Shown: positions 11,637 through 23,792, counted from the first letter of the stretch. The stretch is DNA of 64,000 nucleotides from Artocarpus heterophyllus (GCA_025403435.1 CM046350.1:9273512-9337511); one strand, 5' to 3'. Numbers and translations: made by a program. The notes: generated by a model not told the origin, from the sequence alone.

Positions 11637-11644
11637 CTCAGGTG
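11637..11644. repeat. Right 8-bp target-site duplication of hAT element (CTCAGGTG)
   Basis: This is an exact copy of 7441-7448. Confidence 0.92.
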
Positions 11645-11669
11645 TTATAAGATGCGAATCAAACTAGAG

Positions 11670-12190
11670 TAATTTACACTATTAACTCATAACTTTTAAA
11701 GTAAGTGATGCTTTATTATTTTTTTTTTTATTTTGACAAAACAAACCTTAAACTCTCTAAACCTTGACAATTAAGCTCATTCCATCAACATCCAGTGAGT
11801 TTTTAACAGATATTTACACGTGATCCACCGCATACTCTCTTTTTCAATGAAAAGACCAATACACCCTCAAACCCAAAAAGATCCTCAAACGCTGAAAGAA
11901 AAAAACACACTTAAACGAAACCAAATGATCTCAGCCGTCCCCGTTTAGTCCCCCATCGTCTCCACCATGTAACAAAAATCAACACCTAATCAAAATAATG
12001 GGAACCAAACTAAATCACAAAAATTCAAAAACCAATCAAATGTAACAACAAAATTCAATCAAACTAAGTCTTTAACTATAAGGAAGATACAGAGTTGATG
12101 CCTCCGGAGCACCGAGAATGGCGACTATCTTCTCTGGCACTGATAAGCTTGGCACTATGGCTGATTTGACAAATCAAAGCTTGGATTATT
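11670..12190. mobile_element. Left part of an old long-TIR (Mutator-like?) element, split by the nested LTR insertion
   Basis: The stretch AGTAAGTGATGCTT, a T-run, then TTATTTTGACAAAACAAACC (about 11700-11750) is matched in inverted orientation at about 24350-24420 (GGATCATTTTGTCAAAATAA, then AAGTGTCAGTTACT). The two halves together would be about 1.2 kb once the nested elements are removed. Long inverted ends and mixed non-coding contents suggest a Mutator-like or similar element. I cannot fix the exact termini or a target duplication. Confidence 0.45.
12186..12190. repeat. Left 5-bp target duplication (TTATT) of the outer solo LTR
   Basis: TTATT precedes the LTR start TGTTAGAAAA and is repeated at 23788-23792 after the LTR end. 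Confidence 0.8.
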
Positions 12191-12615
12191 TGTTAGAAAA
12201 ATAGTACGCAGCGGAATTTTAAAATTTTTTTTATATCAGAGTATTTTTTGAAACACAAGTTTGACACGCTATAGGCATAAATTAACCAGATCTTACTAAC
12301 CTTTGAAAGTCGAAGAACTTTTGCAATCAATGAAGAGAAGTATTGTTCTAGAAGGACCTCAACCAACTAGCCTTCTTTGTTATTCTCTATCCATGATCGG
12401 AGGGAGTGTGGGCTTACACGTAAAGCTCTTTCACCAGGTGACTCTCCTTCCAACCAATTGAGAGAACCCAAAGCTAGTGTTCGTGATTTGTGTACAAGAG
12501 CTCTCAGGGAGTTTTAGAATCTTACTATCAAAGTTTTACTCTTAATCTCTCAACTAATCTGAATAATAGTGAGACTCACTCCCTTTTTATAGAGGTTGGG
12601 TCCAGGAGTCATTCC
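12191..12615 (-). mobile_element. Outer solo LTR, first part (interrupted by a nested Copia element)
   Basis: The sequence starts TGTTAGAAAAATAGTACGCA and is a diverged relative of the LTR that begins at 12616 (TGTTGGAAACAAAGTGCACA). It breaks off at GTCATTCC and resumes, homologously and without loss, at 22267. The two parts total about 1946 bp. No internal gag-pol belongs to this copy, so it is a solo LTR produced by recombination before the second insertion. Confidence 0.85.
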
Positions 12616-14629
12616 TGTTGGAAACAAAGTGCACAGCGGAATTTTAAAAAAAAAATTTCATCAGAGTAATTTCTAAAACACAAGTTTGATATGTTATATG
12701 TATAAATTAAACAGATCTTACTAACCTCAGTGTGTAGAGAAGTAACATTCCAGAAGAGCCTCAACCAACTGGTCTTCTTTGCTATTCTCTATCCACAACC
12801 GGAGTGAGTGTGGGCTCACACGTACAGCTCTTCCACCGGTGACTCTCCTTCCAACCAATAGAGAGAACCCAAAGCTAATGCTCATGATTTGTGAACAAAA
12901 GCTCTCAGGGAGTTTTCAGATGCTCACTAAAAGAGTATCACTCTTAATCTCTCAAATTGATCTGAGTAAATCATAAGACTCACTCCCTTTATATAGCTAT
13001 TGGTCCTGGGGTCAGTCCATATCATATTAGGTCTCAAAAACTCAAAACATAATCAAGTTCGGATCAATATCTGATAAGATCCGCGTGAAAACGCGTAATC
13101 TTATCTCCCACTGATTGGCAGGCCGAACATTATGATTGGCAAGCCGAACAGGTCAGTTCGGCAGGCCAACCACATCATTCGGCAGGCCGAACTCTCGAGA
13201 AAAAATATGCGTGAATCTTTTATTTTCCACCCGAGATTCTAAAGGATAAAGTCTCAGTTTTGATTCAAATAACCCAATAGAGAAGATATCTGATCAAAAC
13301 AAACTTTATCAAGATAATCTCTAAGAAAATAAATCAATTACAATAATTCTACAAGTTTATCTTGATCTAATTTATCCAAAATTAAATCAACCGATAAACA
13401 AACAAGAATTATCTTATCAAAATAATTCAACAAGTTTATCTTGAACTAATTTCTTACAAAATTAATTCAACCGATAAACAGACATGAATTATTTGATTCT
13501 TACAAATTTTAAACCAATCTGATAAATCCGACATAAGTCACCAATTATTGAAAAAGTACGCCGTGTCGTTACAGGACTTTGTGAGCTAGCAAATGGGACC
13601 AAAATGGACCTATAAAGTTTAAGCTCATGATAATTATGAAACCCAATATCCCAGATATACATTTCACAATTATCAACTCCAACGCTACTCCATTAAAAGC
13701 TTGGAGCTGCACTCTCGAACTTTATAGAATTACGAAGCTCGTGTAGCTAAGTCTCCATGACATATCATAGTGTATCGCATCCCCATATGATCATCCATAA
13801 TCGGCTTAAGGACAAGTTCTGTCTTACCTTCCCGATTATTTTTATCTTACGTTCCATTGTCTCACCATTAGAAAACTTACCATCCAAAGATAGTATACCA
13901 TTCGGTTACACCTATGTATCCAAATGGTTGAGCGCTCCAGTTTTTCAATTACATGACAACGCATATAAGAGGATATCATTACTCATAAAGAAGAGCTATG
14001 GATTCCATATCTATGAATAACAAGTCTACGCTATCAAGAGTCATGCCTCCAACGTACCGGTATGCATACCACTATAGAGATGTGGGAGTCACCCATTGGT
14101 ACATCAAAAGACACAAGTCGAGACAACGGGCCCACTATTCATCTCAGGATTAAGATACAATACAATTGATTGTCTAAAGTGAATCGATTTGCCAAGACAA
14201 AATTATTAATGCAAATCAATTCACTTTATGTCCCAATCCAACACATCGTCACCTATGACAACGTGCCAATGTTTCTATTCACGGAGTCCAACTCCGATGG
14301 TCAAGACAAACCATTTCCCAAAAGGGATATAGACAACATAACAATCTTTACATGAATAAAGCGCCTAACTTTATTCCCTCAATTGCGGATCATATGTTTT
14401 AGACCGTCACCTTAAGAATCGTGTCTTCCGCATAATCAGTCCATCATATGGTCAATTCTTAAGGTTTAGACTGACAGTATCAGACTACTGTTTGCTTATC
14501 ATACATTCAACAAATATGAACGTAAAGAGGACAAGATTTGTTATATATAAATGAATAAATTCTTTATTGATAAAAATGTCTCCAAAAAACGTATTACGTT
14601 TTTACTCCTTAGGGCATACATGTCTAACA
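12616..14629 (-). repeat. 3' LTR of the Copia element (left in window)
   Basis: The LTR is 2014 bp with TG...CA ends. A plus-strand CTTTATATA at 12987-12995 gives a TATATAAAG TATA box on the element's strand, with CCAAT just upstream in that sense. A cluster of GGCAGGCCGAAC-type palindromic motifs lies at 13115-13200. Relative to the other LTR it has a 23-bp deletion just after 12728, between short GTG repeats. The outer solo LTR keeps a version of the deleted segment, so the loss is derived here. Confidence 0.95.
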
Positions 14630-14643
14630 ATCTCCCACTTGCA
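14630..14643 (-). other. Polypurine tract of the Copia element
   Basis: On the minus strand the sequence just before the 3' LTR reads AAGTGGGAGAT and then runs straight into TGTTAGACATG of the LTR. A purine-rich run touching the 3' LTR is the plus-strand primer of reverse transcription. Confidence 0.85.
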
Positions 14644-17600
14644 CTAAGTGAGTAAATACAATAAATTTTGCATTCCCATAGCTTCCACATGCCTCTCGAA
14701 GACTCCCCCAGTAAGTGTTTTCGTAAATGGATCAGCTAAATTGTCCTTTGACGCGATCTTGCACACCATGACATGCCCGCCCTCAACGAAGTCCTTTATC
14801 ACATGATACTTCCGATCAATATGCTTACTCTTCTTGTGAAATCTTGGTTCCTTAGCATTAGCTACCGCCGCACTATTATCACAGTACAGTGATACCGCTT
14901 TATTCATACCAGGAACTACCTCAAGATCCCCAAGGAACTTGCGGAGCCACACTGCTTCTTTCGAAGCATCACTAGCTGCCACATACTCGGCCTCTATCGT
15001 TGAATCCGAAGTGCAATCTTGCTTCGCACTTCTCCAACTGATGGCACCGCCACCCAGAGTAAACACAAACCCCAAAGTCGATTTCCTAGAATCTAGACAG
15101 GATTGAAAATCTAAATCAGTGTATCCTAGAAGAGTTAAATCCTAACCCGAATACACAAGCATATACCATCGAGTCCTTCTCAGGTACTTGAAAATATGCT
15201 TTACGGCAACCCAATGGTTCGGTCCTGGATCCGCCTGAAATCGACTTACAATCCTGACCGCATAGCTAATATCCGGTCGTGTGCAAAGCATGACATACAT
15301 GAGACTACCCACTGCCGAAGCATAAGGCACCTTCTTCATGTATTCCCTTTCTTCATAAGACTTTGGAGAGTCTTTCTTAAAAAGAGTAATTCTACACCTA
15401 GATGGTTGCCCACCTTTCTTAGAATCCTGCATTGCAAACCTCCTGAGAATTTTATCTATGTAGCCGGCCTGTGACAAAGCTATCATTTTGTTCTTCCTAT
15501 CCCGAAAGATCTGGATACCGAGAACAAAATTAGCCTCACCCAAGTCCTTCATGTCAAACTGCTTGGTCAACCATAATTTAACCGATGACAACGCCCCAAC
15601 GTCATTGCCAATTAGCAGAATATCATCTACATAGAGCAGTGGAAAAACCACCTTCCCATCCTTTATGTGTTTGTAAACACATGGTTCATCCATATTTTGT
15701 GAGAACCCATAAGTCTTGATCACTTGATCAAATCTTATGTTCCAAGAACGAGAAGCCTGCTTAAGTCCATAAATAAACTTTAGCAGCTTACAAACCTTAC
15801 CCTCTTATCCCATGACCTTGAACCCGTCTGGTTGTTCCATATAAATGGACTCATCAAGATAGCCATTTAGAAAAGTCGTCTTGACATCCATCTGTGAAAT
15901 CTCGTAGTCAAGAGCGGCAGCTATGGACAAGAGAATTCGGATGGACTTAAGCATGGCTACAGGCGAAAAGGTTTTCTCATAATCGATTCCTTCCTTTTGT
16001 GTATAACCCTTAGCCACCAGTCTAGCCTTAAAGGTTTTGACCTTTCCATCCACTCCTATTTTCCTCTTGTAGATCCACTTACACCCTATGGGTTTTACCC
16101 CTTCGAGAAGATCCACAAGCTCCCAGACCTGATTAGTCTCCATAGACTTCATCTCTATGTTCATGGCCTCTGTCTAGAGTCTTGAATCAACATCCTCCAT
16201 AGCTTCTACGTAAGTATAAGGATCCCTGTCATGTTCATCCGGTTCAGCCAAAAAGACCTCCCCATTGAACATATACCTCTCAGGTTGACGCCCGATCCTC
16301 CCACTATGTCGAAGCCCCTGAGGTTGTTGTTCAGGTTTGTTTGGTTTTTCTACACCAATCGAAATGGTTTCGTTCGGAACCTCCGGAGTGAACGGATCAC
16401 CCCTTAACTCCTCAAGCACCACTTTGCTTCGAGGTTTAAAGTCGTCCATGTAACTCTCCTCAAGGAAAGTTGCATTAGTTGAAACCACGACTTTATTTTC
16501 CTTTGGGTTATAAAAATAACCCCCTTTAGTCCCTTTTGGATATCCTATAAACACGCAAACTTCCGAACGTGCTTCCAACTTATTCGGATCCTTAAATAGG
16601 ACATGAGCCGGACATCCCCATATGCGAATATGGTTTAAGGATGTCTTCCGTCTTGTCCACAACTCGTGAGGAGTTTTAGGGACCGATTTTGAAGGCACAT
16701 TGTTCAAAAGATAACATGCGGTTTGTAGTGCATAAACCCAAAAGGATAAAGGCAATGATGAATAACTCATCATGGACCTAATCATGTCCAACAAAGTCCT
16801 ATTCCTTCTCTCCGCTACGCCATTCTGCTGCAGAGTGCCCGGCGTAGTCAAATGGGATAAAATCTCATTCTCTAACAAGTGTCCCAAGAACTCATCAGAA
16901 AGGTATTCCCCACCTCGATCAGATCGAAGTGCCTTTATGGGTCTACCCAATTGCTTTTTCACTTCAGTCTGAAACTCCATGAACTTATCATAAGTTTCGC
17001 TTTTGTGGTGCATTAGGTACACATACCCATATCTTGAGTGATCGTCAATAAAAGTGACGAAGTACTCATACCCTCCTCGTGCCCGGATGTTCATCGGCCC
17101 GCAAACATCACTATGCACAAGTTCTAGAACCCCTTCGGCCCTATTGCCCTTAGACCCGTATGGTCTTTTGGTCATTTTACCCTCCAAACAAGATTCACAT
17201 TGAGGTATAGATTCCACCTTTAAGTTACTTAAAGGTCCATCCCTTACCAACCTTTGAATCCTATTCAGGTTAATATGGCCAAGGCGCAAATGCCAAAGAT
17301 AAGTCTTATTAGAGTGAGAAGTTTTAACTCTTTTTGAGTTATTATCATTTATCTCAGCATTAAGCAATAAGTCCATCTTAGGTTTGATAAAGTATAGATT
17401 ATTTTGCATCCATCCAAAACAGATAAAAGATTTGTTTTTACAAATCACAATTTTTTCATTAAAAGATACCACTTAGGAGTCTTTAAATAAAGAAGATACA
17501 TAAATTAAATTCCTTTTAAATTTAGGAACATAAAAACAATTTTGCAAAATTAAATTCTTATAATTATCAAAATAAAGATGGACATCTCCCACTGCTTCCG

Positions 17601-18595
17601 CTGAGACCAAGGATCCATCGCCCATTCGAAGCGTTAAGTCTTCACGTAGTAGACTTCTCATTTCTTTGAATCCCTGCAGAGAAACACAAACATGATTAGT
17701 TGCACCGAAATCTATGGCCCAGATGTCACTGGATTCCTCAACCAAACAAGTTTCTAAATATAGAAGATCACACCTACCTCCCTTGAAAAGGAAGTCCTTG
17801 CAATGCTTCTTTATATGCCCGACCTTACCACAGAAGAAGCACTTAAGCTTCTTTGGGTTCTTCTTCTTCTTCTTCTTGCTCTTGGTTGGAGCAGGAATAG
17901 AAGACTTCCCACTCTTGGCCTGTTGTTTCTTTCCATTCCCAGAGTTAAGATTGGAACCAGAAGCAGCTACCATATTGGCCTCTCCACCAACAGGAGACTC
18001 CCTGATCAGCAGTTCAAACTCCTGTAACTGTTTCATCAATTCTGTCAAGGTCATATCCCGACTATTACTTAAATTAAAAGTAGCTCGAAATGGAATAAAT
18101 TCCTTAGACAGAGTCTCAAAGACCATAGTCATCTGAGTTTCAGCATATGTCGGCTCCATTGGTTTGAGCCTCAGCGAGATAACCCATGACCAACATCATG
18201 TGCTCCTTTACAGATGTCTCCGGTCTCTGTCTACAGTTTAAGAGTTTCTGAAGCGCCCCTTGCCGCTTTGTTATGGCCTGGCTTCCAAACATGTCCTCAA
18301 GATTATCCAAGATCTGCTTCGCAGTCTCATAATCCTGATGTTGAGCTTGCAGCACGTTGTTCATGCTAGCCATAACATAGCAGCGGGCCTGATCATTAGC
18401 ATCTTTCCAGAGGTCGTACACTTGGAATTGCTCATTACTTGAGTCTCCCGTAGGCTCGGGAGGACAAGGAGTTATCAGTACATATTTTAGTTTCTCAAAG
18501 GATAGAACGATGTCCAGGTTTCGTTTCCAATCGTTATAATTCTCACCGGTTAATTGGTTTTTGTCAAGTATCGATGATAAAGCGTTTTTAGACAT
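14644..18595 (-). pseudogene. Copia gag-pol polyprotein, broken by four stops and one frameshift
   Basis: The gene starts at ATG 18595 (MSKNALSSILDKNQLTGENY) and ends at 14644, about 1317 codons. Gag spans 18595 to about 17800 and ends in a CX2CX4HX4C zinc knuckle (17800-17841). A protease follows whose active-site triplet reads Asp-Phe-Gly at 17704-17712 instead of the usual Asp-Ser/Thr-Gly. The integrase has its HHCC finger and Asp-Asp-Glu core (about 17300-16700, with [16 protein letters not shown] and GVAERRNRT). Reverse transcriptase carries YVDD at about 15622-15633, and RNase H lies at 15075-14644. Breaks are a one-base frame change near 18140-18159, TAA 17473-17475, TAG 16174-16176, TAA 15805-15807 and TAG 15142-15144. 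All parts after the frame change share one frame. The altered protease site plus the breaks indicate a dead copy. Confidence 0.93.
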
Positions 18596-20214
18596 TTTCA
18601 ATCTACAATAAAGAATCATATACCAAACATAAGCAAACATATATAATAATTTAGTAAGATAACACAATCATGTAAAATCATACAAATGTGTTTATGTGTC
18701 AAAACCTTGAAAATATCACAACCTTACAACGACAATTCCCAACTCATAATTCAACAAGCTCCTAGGGGAGTCATGCCAAATTCAATCAGGAACACGGATC
18801 CCCTCCTGATTAATATATGCCATCCAGGACCCGTATGATCCAGCATATACTAATAATCGTTTCTTTGGCCATTAATTTTATTAACAGAGCTCCTAGGGGA
18901 GGTTAATAATAAAATTAATGTGAGTGTATAACCACCGTTTCAATATTTTATCCATGATTTATAATCACCACCTAGGGGTGTGCAACCATAAATCATACTA
19001 AAATACCTTATCCTTTTAGAGATCTAATCTGGTACATGATAGAAATCCCTTCCTAGGGGTTGGGACCACCATGTTCTTTCTATGGACCAACGATGGAGGC
19101 CTTAGGTCCTCTCTTCGAAAACCTTCTCCCACTCAATCTTTTGAAGTCAAGGTTTAATTTTAAAATTATGCATGAACAGTTTTAATATGAGCGGCACTCC
19201 CTATTCTATATGACATGTTATCAATATACATGGTAAATCATATTATAATGCAGACAAGCAAAGCAATCAAGCAAAGCTACAAGCAAAATAATAATAACCG
19301 TAATATTATGGTTCCACCCTAGAGAATAGAAAACTAAGATTACAAGAGAATAATCGAGACATCTATCGATTCTTCATTCTTGAATCCTCAAGCTGTATCC
19401 TTCTTCATGTAATATCCATCTTCAAGTCTTCAATCCCGTATGAATCGAATACTTCATATTTCTGGTCATATCCAAATTTAATGTTTCTCAGAATCGTCTC
19501 AAAAATAATATTAAAACTGCATCAGAAAAATTGCACCTTTTCTGGACACTTGGCAGCTCTCAGTCGGCAGGCCGATCATGAAAGTTCGACCTGCCGAACT
19601 GAAAGTTTGACTTGCCGGTAGAGCACCAAAATTTCCGCCCCACTGTCGGCCTGCCGGACCACACGTCCGGCCTGCCGATCTATGACCTTCAGCCTGTCGA
19701 ACTGTGAGGTCTGGCATGCCGACCGAGCAGAAAACCCTCATTCCAGAAAATACAATTTTAATGCAATTCATCAATTTTATTTTCAACAATTCAAAAACAT
19801 AAAATTAGAGACTCAGGAAATACCTGGAGGCGCCATCATCAATCTTCTAGATCTGTCTTCTAGATCCGTCTTCTCTGAATAATTATTTAATTACAAAATT
19901 TTACAAATTTAAAATAATAATTCCTAGACGGAGATGATAGTCCGCCATCTAATTACATGAAAAACCTAGATACACATTCTAACCTCTAAGGAACCACAAC
20001 CGGTATTCATTAATTAATAAATAATTAAACAACGAGTTAATCAACCATAATTAATTAATAAACATTCACCACATAATCCATGACAACATATATATTATAT
20101 AGAAACCTAGAGTGCCATCTCTCTATAAAATTCTATTCAAGCATAGGAGAGATTAAGATCACAAAATTTATGCATATAACATGATCACAAACTTGCAAAT
20201 TTATGTAAAAACCT
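18596..20214 (-). other. Long untranslated leader of the Copia element
   Basis: About 1.6 kb separates the primer-binding site from the gag start, an unusually long leader. It holds the CCTAGGGG hairpin array (18740-19070) and a cluster of GGCAGGCCGA/CGGCCTGCCG motifs (19560-19725) like those in the LTRs. Short open frames inside it are not supported as genes. Confidence 0.8.
18740..19070 (-). repeat. Array of four CCTAGGGG-centred hairpins in the Copia leader
   Basis: CCTAGGGG occurs at 18761, 18892, 18971 and 19052. At least two copies sit at the tip of an inverted repeat. ATTAATTTTATTAAC (18871-18885) pairs with GTTAATAATAAAATTAAT (18902-18919) around the second copy. ATGATTTAT (18954-18962) pairs with ATAAATCAT (18988-18996) around the third, where CACC and GGTG extend the stem. 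The fourth copy has weaker flanking complementarity. In element RNA the apex would read CCCCUAGG. A packaging, dimerisation or translation role is only a guess. Confidence 0.7.
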
Positions 20215-20228
20215 CGGCTCTGATACCA
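20215..20228 (-). other. Primer-binding site for initiator methionine tRNA
   Basis: The minus strand reads TGGTATCAGAGCCG two bases inside the 5' LTR. TGGTATCAGAGC is complementary to the 3' end of plant initiator tRNA-Met, the standard primer of plant Copia elements. It also fixes the element's orientation. Confidence 0.95.
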
Positions 20229-20625
20229 GTTGTTGGAAACAAAGTGTGCAACGAAATTTTTTTTTTAAAAATTTCATCAGAGTAATTTCTAAAACACAAG
20301 TTTGACATGTTATATGTATAAATTAAACAGATCTTACTAACCTCAGTGTGCCGAAGAACCTCCGCAACCTGTGTAGAGAAGTAACGTTCCAGAAGAGCCT
20401 CAACCAACTGGTCTTCTTTGCTATTCTCTATCCACAACCGGAGTGAGTGTGGGCTCACACGTACAGCTCTTCCACCGGTGACTCTCCTTCCAACCAATAG
20501 AGAGAACCCAAAGCTAATGCTCGTGATTTGTGAACAAAAGCTCTCAGAGAGTTTTCAGATGCTCACTAGAAGAGTATCACTCTTAATCTCTCAAATTGAT
20601 CTGAGTAAATCATAAGACTCACTCC

Positions 20626-20634
20626 CTTTATATA
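20626..20634 (-). promoter_or_regulatory. Probable TATA box of the Copia 5' LTR
   Basis: The minus strand reads TATATAAAG, with CCAATAGC a few bases before it. Transcription would run toward lower coordinates through the primer-binding site into gag. The same box is conserved in the other LTR at 12987-12995. Confidence 0.6.
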
Positions 20635-20749
20635 GCTATTGGTCCTGGTGTCAGTCCATATCAGAGTAGGTCTCAAAAACTCGAAACAAAATCAAGTTCG
20701 GATCAATATCTGATAAGATCCGCGTGAAAACACGTAATCTTATCTCCCG

Positions 20750-20840
20750 CTGATCGACAGGCTGAACATTATGATCGGCAAGCCGAACAGGTCAGTTCGA
20801 CAGGCCGACCACGTCATTCGGCAAGCCGAACTCCCGAGAA
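20750..20840. repeat. Cluster of GGCAGGCCGAAC-type palindromic motifs in the LTR
   Basis: Variants of CGGCAAGCCGAAC and its complement GTTCGACAGGCCG recur four times in about 90 bp. Equivalent clusters are at 13115-13200 (other LTR), 22372-22450 (outer solo LTR) and 19560-19725 (leader). Confidence 0.75.
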
Positions 20841-22266
20841 AAAATCTGCCCGAATCTTTTATTTTTCACCCGAGATTCTAAAGGATAAAGTCTCAGTTTT
20901 GATTCAAATAACCCAATAGAGAAGATATCTGATCAAAACAAACTTTATCAAGATAATCTCTAAGAAAATAAATCAATTACAATAATTCTACAAGTTTATC
21001 TTGATCTAATTTATCCAAAATTAAATCAACCGATAAACAAACAAGAATTATCTTATCAGAATAATTCAACAAGTTTATCTTGAACTAATTTCTTACAAAA
21101 TTAATTTAACCGATAAACAGACATGAATTATTTGATTCTTACAAATTTTAAACCAATCTGATAAATCCGACATAAGTCACCAATTATTGGAAAAGCACGC
21201 CGTGTCGTTACAGGACTTTGTGAGCTAGCAAAGGGGACCAAAATGGACCTATAAAGTTCAAGCTCATGATAATTAGAAACTCAATATCCTAGATATACAT
21301 TTCACAATTATCAACTCCAACGCTACTCCATTAAAAGCTTGGAGCTGCACTCTTGAACTTTATAGAATTACGAAGCTCGTGTAGCTAAGTCTCCATGACA
21401 TATCATAGTGTATCGCATCCCCATATGATCATCCATAATCGGCTTAAGGACAAGTTCTGTCTTACCTTCCCGATTATTTTTATCTTACGTTCTATTGTCT
21501 TACCATTAGAAAACTTACCATCCAAAGATAGTATACCATTCGGTTACACCTATGTATCCAAATGGTTGAGCGCTCCAGTTTTCCAATTACATGACAACGC
21601 ATATAAGAGGATATCATTACTCGTAAAGAAGAGCTATGGATTCCATATCTATGAATAACAAGTCTACGCTATCAAGAGTCATGCCTCCAACGTACCGGTA
21701 TGCATACCACTATAGAGATGTGGGAGTCACCCATTGGTACATCAAAAGACACAAGTCAAGACAACGGGCCCACTATTCATCTCAGGATTAAGATACAATA
21801 CAATTGATTGTCTAAAGTGAATCGATTTGCCAAGACAGAATTATTAATCCAAATCAATTCACTTTATGTCCCGATCCAACACATCGTCACCTATGACAAC
21901 GTGCCAATGTTTCTATTCACGGGTCCAACTCTGATGGTCAAGACAAACCATCTCCCAAAAGGGATATAGACAACATAACAATCTTTACATGAATAAAGCG
22001 CCTAACTTTATTCCCTCGATTGCGGATCATATATTTTAGACCGTCACCTTAAGAATCATGTCTTCCGTATAATCAGTCCATCATATGCCCAATTCTTAAG
22101 GTTTAGACTGACAGTCTCAGACTACTGTTTGCTTATCATACATTCAACAAATATGAATGTAAAGAGGACAAGATTTGGTATATATAAATGAATAAATTCT
22201 TTATTGATAAAAATGTCTCCAAAAAACGTATTACATTTTTACTCCTTAGGGCATACATGTCTAACA

Positions 22267-23787
22267 ATTTCTTATCAGATAATGCCTCAAAATTCGAATC
22301 AGAATCAAATTCGGATCAATATTTGATAAAATCTACGTGAAAACGTGTGATCTTTTTATCGCACAATCAACATGCCGATCTGTCTAATCGGCATGCCGAA
22401 CTTACCCCATCGACAGGCCAAACTTGAGGATCGGCATGCCAAACTGTCGATAAAAATCTCAATGAATCTTTTATTTTTTACCCGAGATTCTATAGGATAA
22501 AGTCTCATTTTTAATTCAAATAACTCAATAGAAAAGTTATCTAATTAAAACAACTTTATCTAGATAGTCTCTAAGAAAATAAATGAATTCCTAATAATTC
22601 AACAAGTTTATCTTGAATTAATTCAAAATTAATCCAATCGATAAACAGACATGAATTATTTGATTCTTCTGAATTTTAACCAATCTGATAAATATGACAT
22701 AAGTCACCAATTATTGAAAAATACACCGTATTATTAAAAGATTTTGTAAGCTAACGAAAGGGACCTAATGGACCTATATAGTTTAAGCTCCTGATAATTA
22801 TGAAACCTAATATCCCAGATGTACATTTTATAATTATCAACTCCAAGCTTTTAGTGGAGTAGTGTTGGAGTTGCACTCTCGAACTATATAAAATTACGAA
22901 GCCTGTATAGCTAAGTCTCCATGACATATCACAGTGTATCGTATCCCCATAAGATTATCCATAATCGGCTTAAGGACAAGTTTTATCTTACCTTCTCGAT
23001 TATTTTTATCTTATGTTCCGTTATCTCACCATTGAAAAACTAACCATCCAAAGACGGTATACCACTCGGTTACACTTATGTATCCAAATGGTTGAGCGCT
23101 CTAGTTTTTCAATTACAAGATAACACATATAAGATGATATCACTACTCCTAAAGAGGAGCTATGGATTCCATATCTATGAATAACAGGTCTACGCTATCA
23201 AGAGTTATGCCTCCAACGTGCCGGCATGCATACCACTATTAAAAAAATAGGTGTCATCCTTTGGTACATCAAAAGATACAAGTCAAGACAATAGGCCTAC
23301 TATTCATCTCAGGATTAAGATACAATACAAATGATTGTCTAAAGTGAATCGATTTGTCAAGACAGAATTATTAATCAAAATCAATTTACTTTATGTCCCA
23401 ATCCAACACACCTATGATAATGTGCCAATGTTTCTATTCACGAAGTCCACCTCCGATGGCCAAGACATACCATCTCTTAATAGGGATATAGATAATATAA
23501 TAATCTTTGCATGAATAAAGTGCCCAACTTTATTCCCTCGATTGCGGATCTTATGATTTGAACCATCACCTTAAGAATCGTGTCTTTTGCATAATCTATC
23601 CATCATATACCAAATTCTTAAAGTTTAGACCTACAGTCTCAGACTATTGTTTGCTTAACATACATTCAAAAAATATGAACATAAAGAGGACAATATTTGC
23701 TATATGAATAATAACAAATTCTTTATTGATAAAAATGTCTCCAAAAATATATTACATTTTTACTCCTTAGGGCATACATGTCTAACA
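22267..23787 (-). mobile_element. Outer solo LTR, second part
   Basis: This continues the LTR interrupted at 12615 and ends CATGTCTAACA, like the nested element's LTRs. It is visibly more diverged from them than they are from each other. After 23787 comes TTATT, matching 12186-12190. It keeps the palindromic CGGCATGCCGAAC cluster at 22372-22450. Confidence 0.85.
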
Positions 23788-23792
23788 TTATT

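Larger units (their letters stand above)
12616..22266 (-). mobile_element. Full-length Ty1/Copia LTR retrotransposon, nested in a related solo LTR
   Basis: The element has two LTRs (12616-14629 and 20231-22266), both starting TGTTGG and ending CTAACA. It has an initiator-Met primer-binding site inside the right LTR, a polypurine tract inside the left LTR, and a gag-protease-integrase-reverse transcriptase-RNase H gene in the Copia order, all on the minus strand. Flanking 5-mers are ATTCC (12611-12615) and ATTTC (22267-22271), a target duplication with one change. The two LTRs differ at 4 positions over the 300 bp 13741-14040 versus 21379-21678, so the insertion is fairly recent. The left LTR lacks 23 bp present at 20349-20371. 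The gene carries four stop codons and one frameshift, so this copy is not autonomous as read. Confidence 0.95.
20231..22266 (-). repeat. 5' LTR of the Copia element (right in window)
   Basis: This LTR is 2036 bp and near-identical to 12616-14629. It includes the 23 bp (20349-20371) missing from the other LTR. It lies upstream of gag-pol in the element's sense, so it should hold the active promoter. Open frames inside it (for example 20418-20615) recur in the other LTR and are not genes. Confidence 0.95.

Noticed and set aside
12779..12976. Small frame repeated at 20418-20615, and another at 13757-14020/21395-21658
   Set aside because: They are paired only because the two LTRs are copies, and they run antisense to the element.
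17714..18136. Frames antisense to Copia gag-pol
   Set aside because: Shadows of the gag and protease coding strand; rich in Phe and Leu from complement of Lys codons.
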